The notes under the pieces were generated by a model, which was given only the letters and a program-made list of their open reading frames with translations, was not told the origin of the DNA and made no database searches. 64,000 nt of DNA, from assembly GCF_000243415.2 (NCBI RefSeq), contig NZ_KI912270.1, positions 5,661,837-5,725,836 on the forward strand, written 5' to 3'. The position numbers and the translations under genes were made by a program. This document shows positions 63,396 through 64,000 of the stretch, piece after piece. Position 1 is the first letter of the stretch. Each line of letters starts with the position of its first letter. Origin of the DNA: Mycolicibacterium tusciae JS617. GTDB taxonomy: Bacteria; Actinomycetota; Actinomycetes; Mycobacteriales; Mycobacteriaceae.

Positions 63396-64000
63396 TTAGA
63401 CGCGCCGGGGTGCTGCGAGGCGTTCCTTACGCAACTGCGCGACCTCGTCGATATCCAGCGGCGCCAGGTCGCCGACCACGCGGGAAAGCAGATAGTCCGC
63501 GAGTTGTGGATTGCGCGCCAGACACGGCCCGTGCAGATACGTCGCGACGACGCTGCCCTGAACCGCCCCGTCGATGCCATCGCCAACACGGTTGCCGGAT
63601 CCCGAGATCACTTTCGCCAGGGCTGTGGCCGATGCCCCAAGAACCGTTCCGCCGCGGTGATTCTCGAACCCGGTGAGACGCTCGGAGAGTCCAGGCAACA
63701 GCGGCTGCGACACCACTTCACCGATGGTCCGGGTGTCCTGTGGGGCCGTCGTGACATCGAGCATCCCGGCGCCGTCGACGCGCTCACCCGACGATGTCTC
63801 ATACCAGTGGCCCAGCACTTGGATCGCCGCACAGATCGCCAGCACCGGTGCACCCCGGTCGGTGGCCTGCTGAAGACCCGGGTAACGGATCAAGTGTTTG
63901 GTGGCCAATCGCTGTGCGTAATCCTCAGCTCCGCCAAGGGTGTAGAGGTCTAACTCGGCAGGCACCGGATCGGCCAGGGTGATCTCGACGATCTCCGCGT
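63396..64000 (-). CDS. gatD: GatD-like glutamine amidotransferase (5' end beyond window)
   Basis: About 201 residues of a CobB/CobQ-like class I glutaminase. Nucleophile Cys in PVLAICAAIQVLGHWYE, catalytic His in VVATYLHGPCLARNPQLADYLL, with GFENHRGGTVLG between them. In mycobacteria the protein at this position (Rv3713) is GatD, which with MurT amidates the D-glutamate of lipid II. The N-terminus and the expected murT gene lie beyond the right edge. The stop is 9 bp from the convergent DUF559 gene stop. Confidence 0.88.
   Translation of the reverse strand, partial: AEIVEITLADPVPAELDLYTLGGAEDYAQRLATKHLIRYPGLQQATDRGAPVLAICAAIQVLGHWYETSSGERVDGAGMLDVTTAPQDTRTIGEVVSQPLLPGLSERLTGFENHRGGTVLGASATALAKVISGSGNRVGDGIDGAVQGSVVATYLHGPCLARNPQLADYLLSRVVGDLAPLDIDEVAQLRKERLAAPRRV

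Overview
This 64 kb, GC-rich window is a mycobacterial chromosome segment, probably from a Mycolicibacterium-type environmental species. The evidence is an LpqH (19 kDa antigen) lipoprotein, a mycolic-acid cyclopropane synthase family enzyme, a cutinase, DUF732 and other short secreted proteins, LigC/PolD repair proteins, and a right third that runs in the same order as M. tuberculosis Rv3723 to Rv3713 (lucA, tRNA-Ser, SRP RNA, aspB, dnaX, Rv3720, Rv3719, Rv3718c, Rv3717, ybaB, recR, Rv3714c, gatD). Rv correspondences are recalled from memory and synteny, not from a search.

Layout. 1-2.2 kb: FAD monooxygenase (cut by the left edge) plus a small partner, divergent from a TetR regulator with palindromic operators between them. 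2.2-9.3 kb: a light-signalling cluster: a bacteriophytochrome fused to a PP2C phosphatase, an amine-dehydrogenase-like protein, a response regulator-PP2C fusion, a CHASE3 histidine kinase, an Rcp1-like receiver and an RsbW-like ATPase. 9.3-12.5 kb: secreted proteins, lpqH and a paralogue, then tgt. 12.5-14.5 kb: an IS1182-like element with a frameshifted transposase, lodged between the ends of tgt and an amine oxidase. 14.5-24.2 kb: amine oxidase, a heavily deleted saccharopine-dehydrogenase pseudogene, an amino-acid ABC importer with fused binding protein and permease, a CoA-transferase, gluQ, an MFS protein with a clipped N-terminus, and a DUF899 gene with an early stop. 24.2-34.8 kb: a GT39-like membrane protein between copies of the ligC tail, ligC, a kinase-ectodomain remnant, a GH3 glucosidase, threonine aldolase, a frameshifted DUF899 gene, DUF5996, and a second ligC with a PolD polymerase. 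34.9-45.7 kb: cell-envelope and regulatory genes (mycolate methyltransferase, cutinase, Ser/Thr kinase, a Pro/Thr repeat surface protein, an esterase, a second amine-dehydrogenase-like gene with TetR, a PepA-like protease).

45.7-64 kb is conserved core, interrupted between aspB and dnaX by a 7 kb accessory island (48.1-55.2 kb). The island encodes an apparent RiPP system: a sigma factor carrying an anti-sigma zinc motif, a 63-residue precursor with a textbook double-glycine leader and a Thr/Gly/Asn repeat core without cysteine, a full-length LanB-type dehydratase, a C39-peptidase ABC exporter and a very short HlyD-like adaptor. No LanC cyclase is present, and two near-identical stem-loops bracket the precursor gene. 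This is my best candidate for an undescribed system: a predicted dehydrated but uncyclised peptide.

Several genes are broken (transposase, saccharopine dehydrogenase, both DUF899 genes, possibly the MFS protein) and several tails of known genes sit as remnants. The middle of the window is therefore either decaying and recombining or contains some base-call errors. Starts were chosen from Shine-Dalgarno spacing and family N-termini; no alignments or searches were run.
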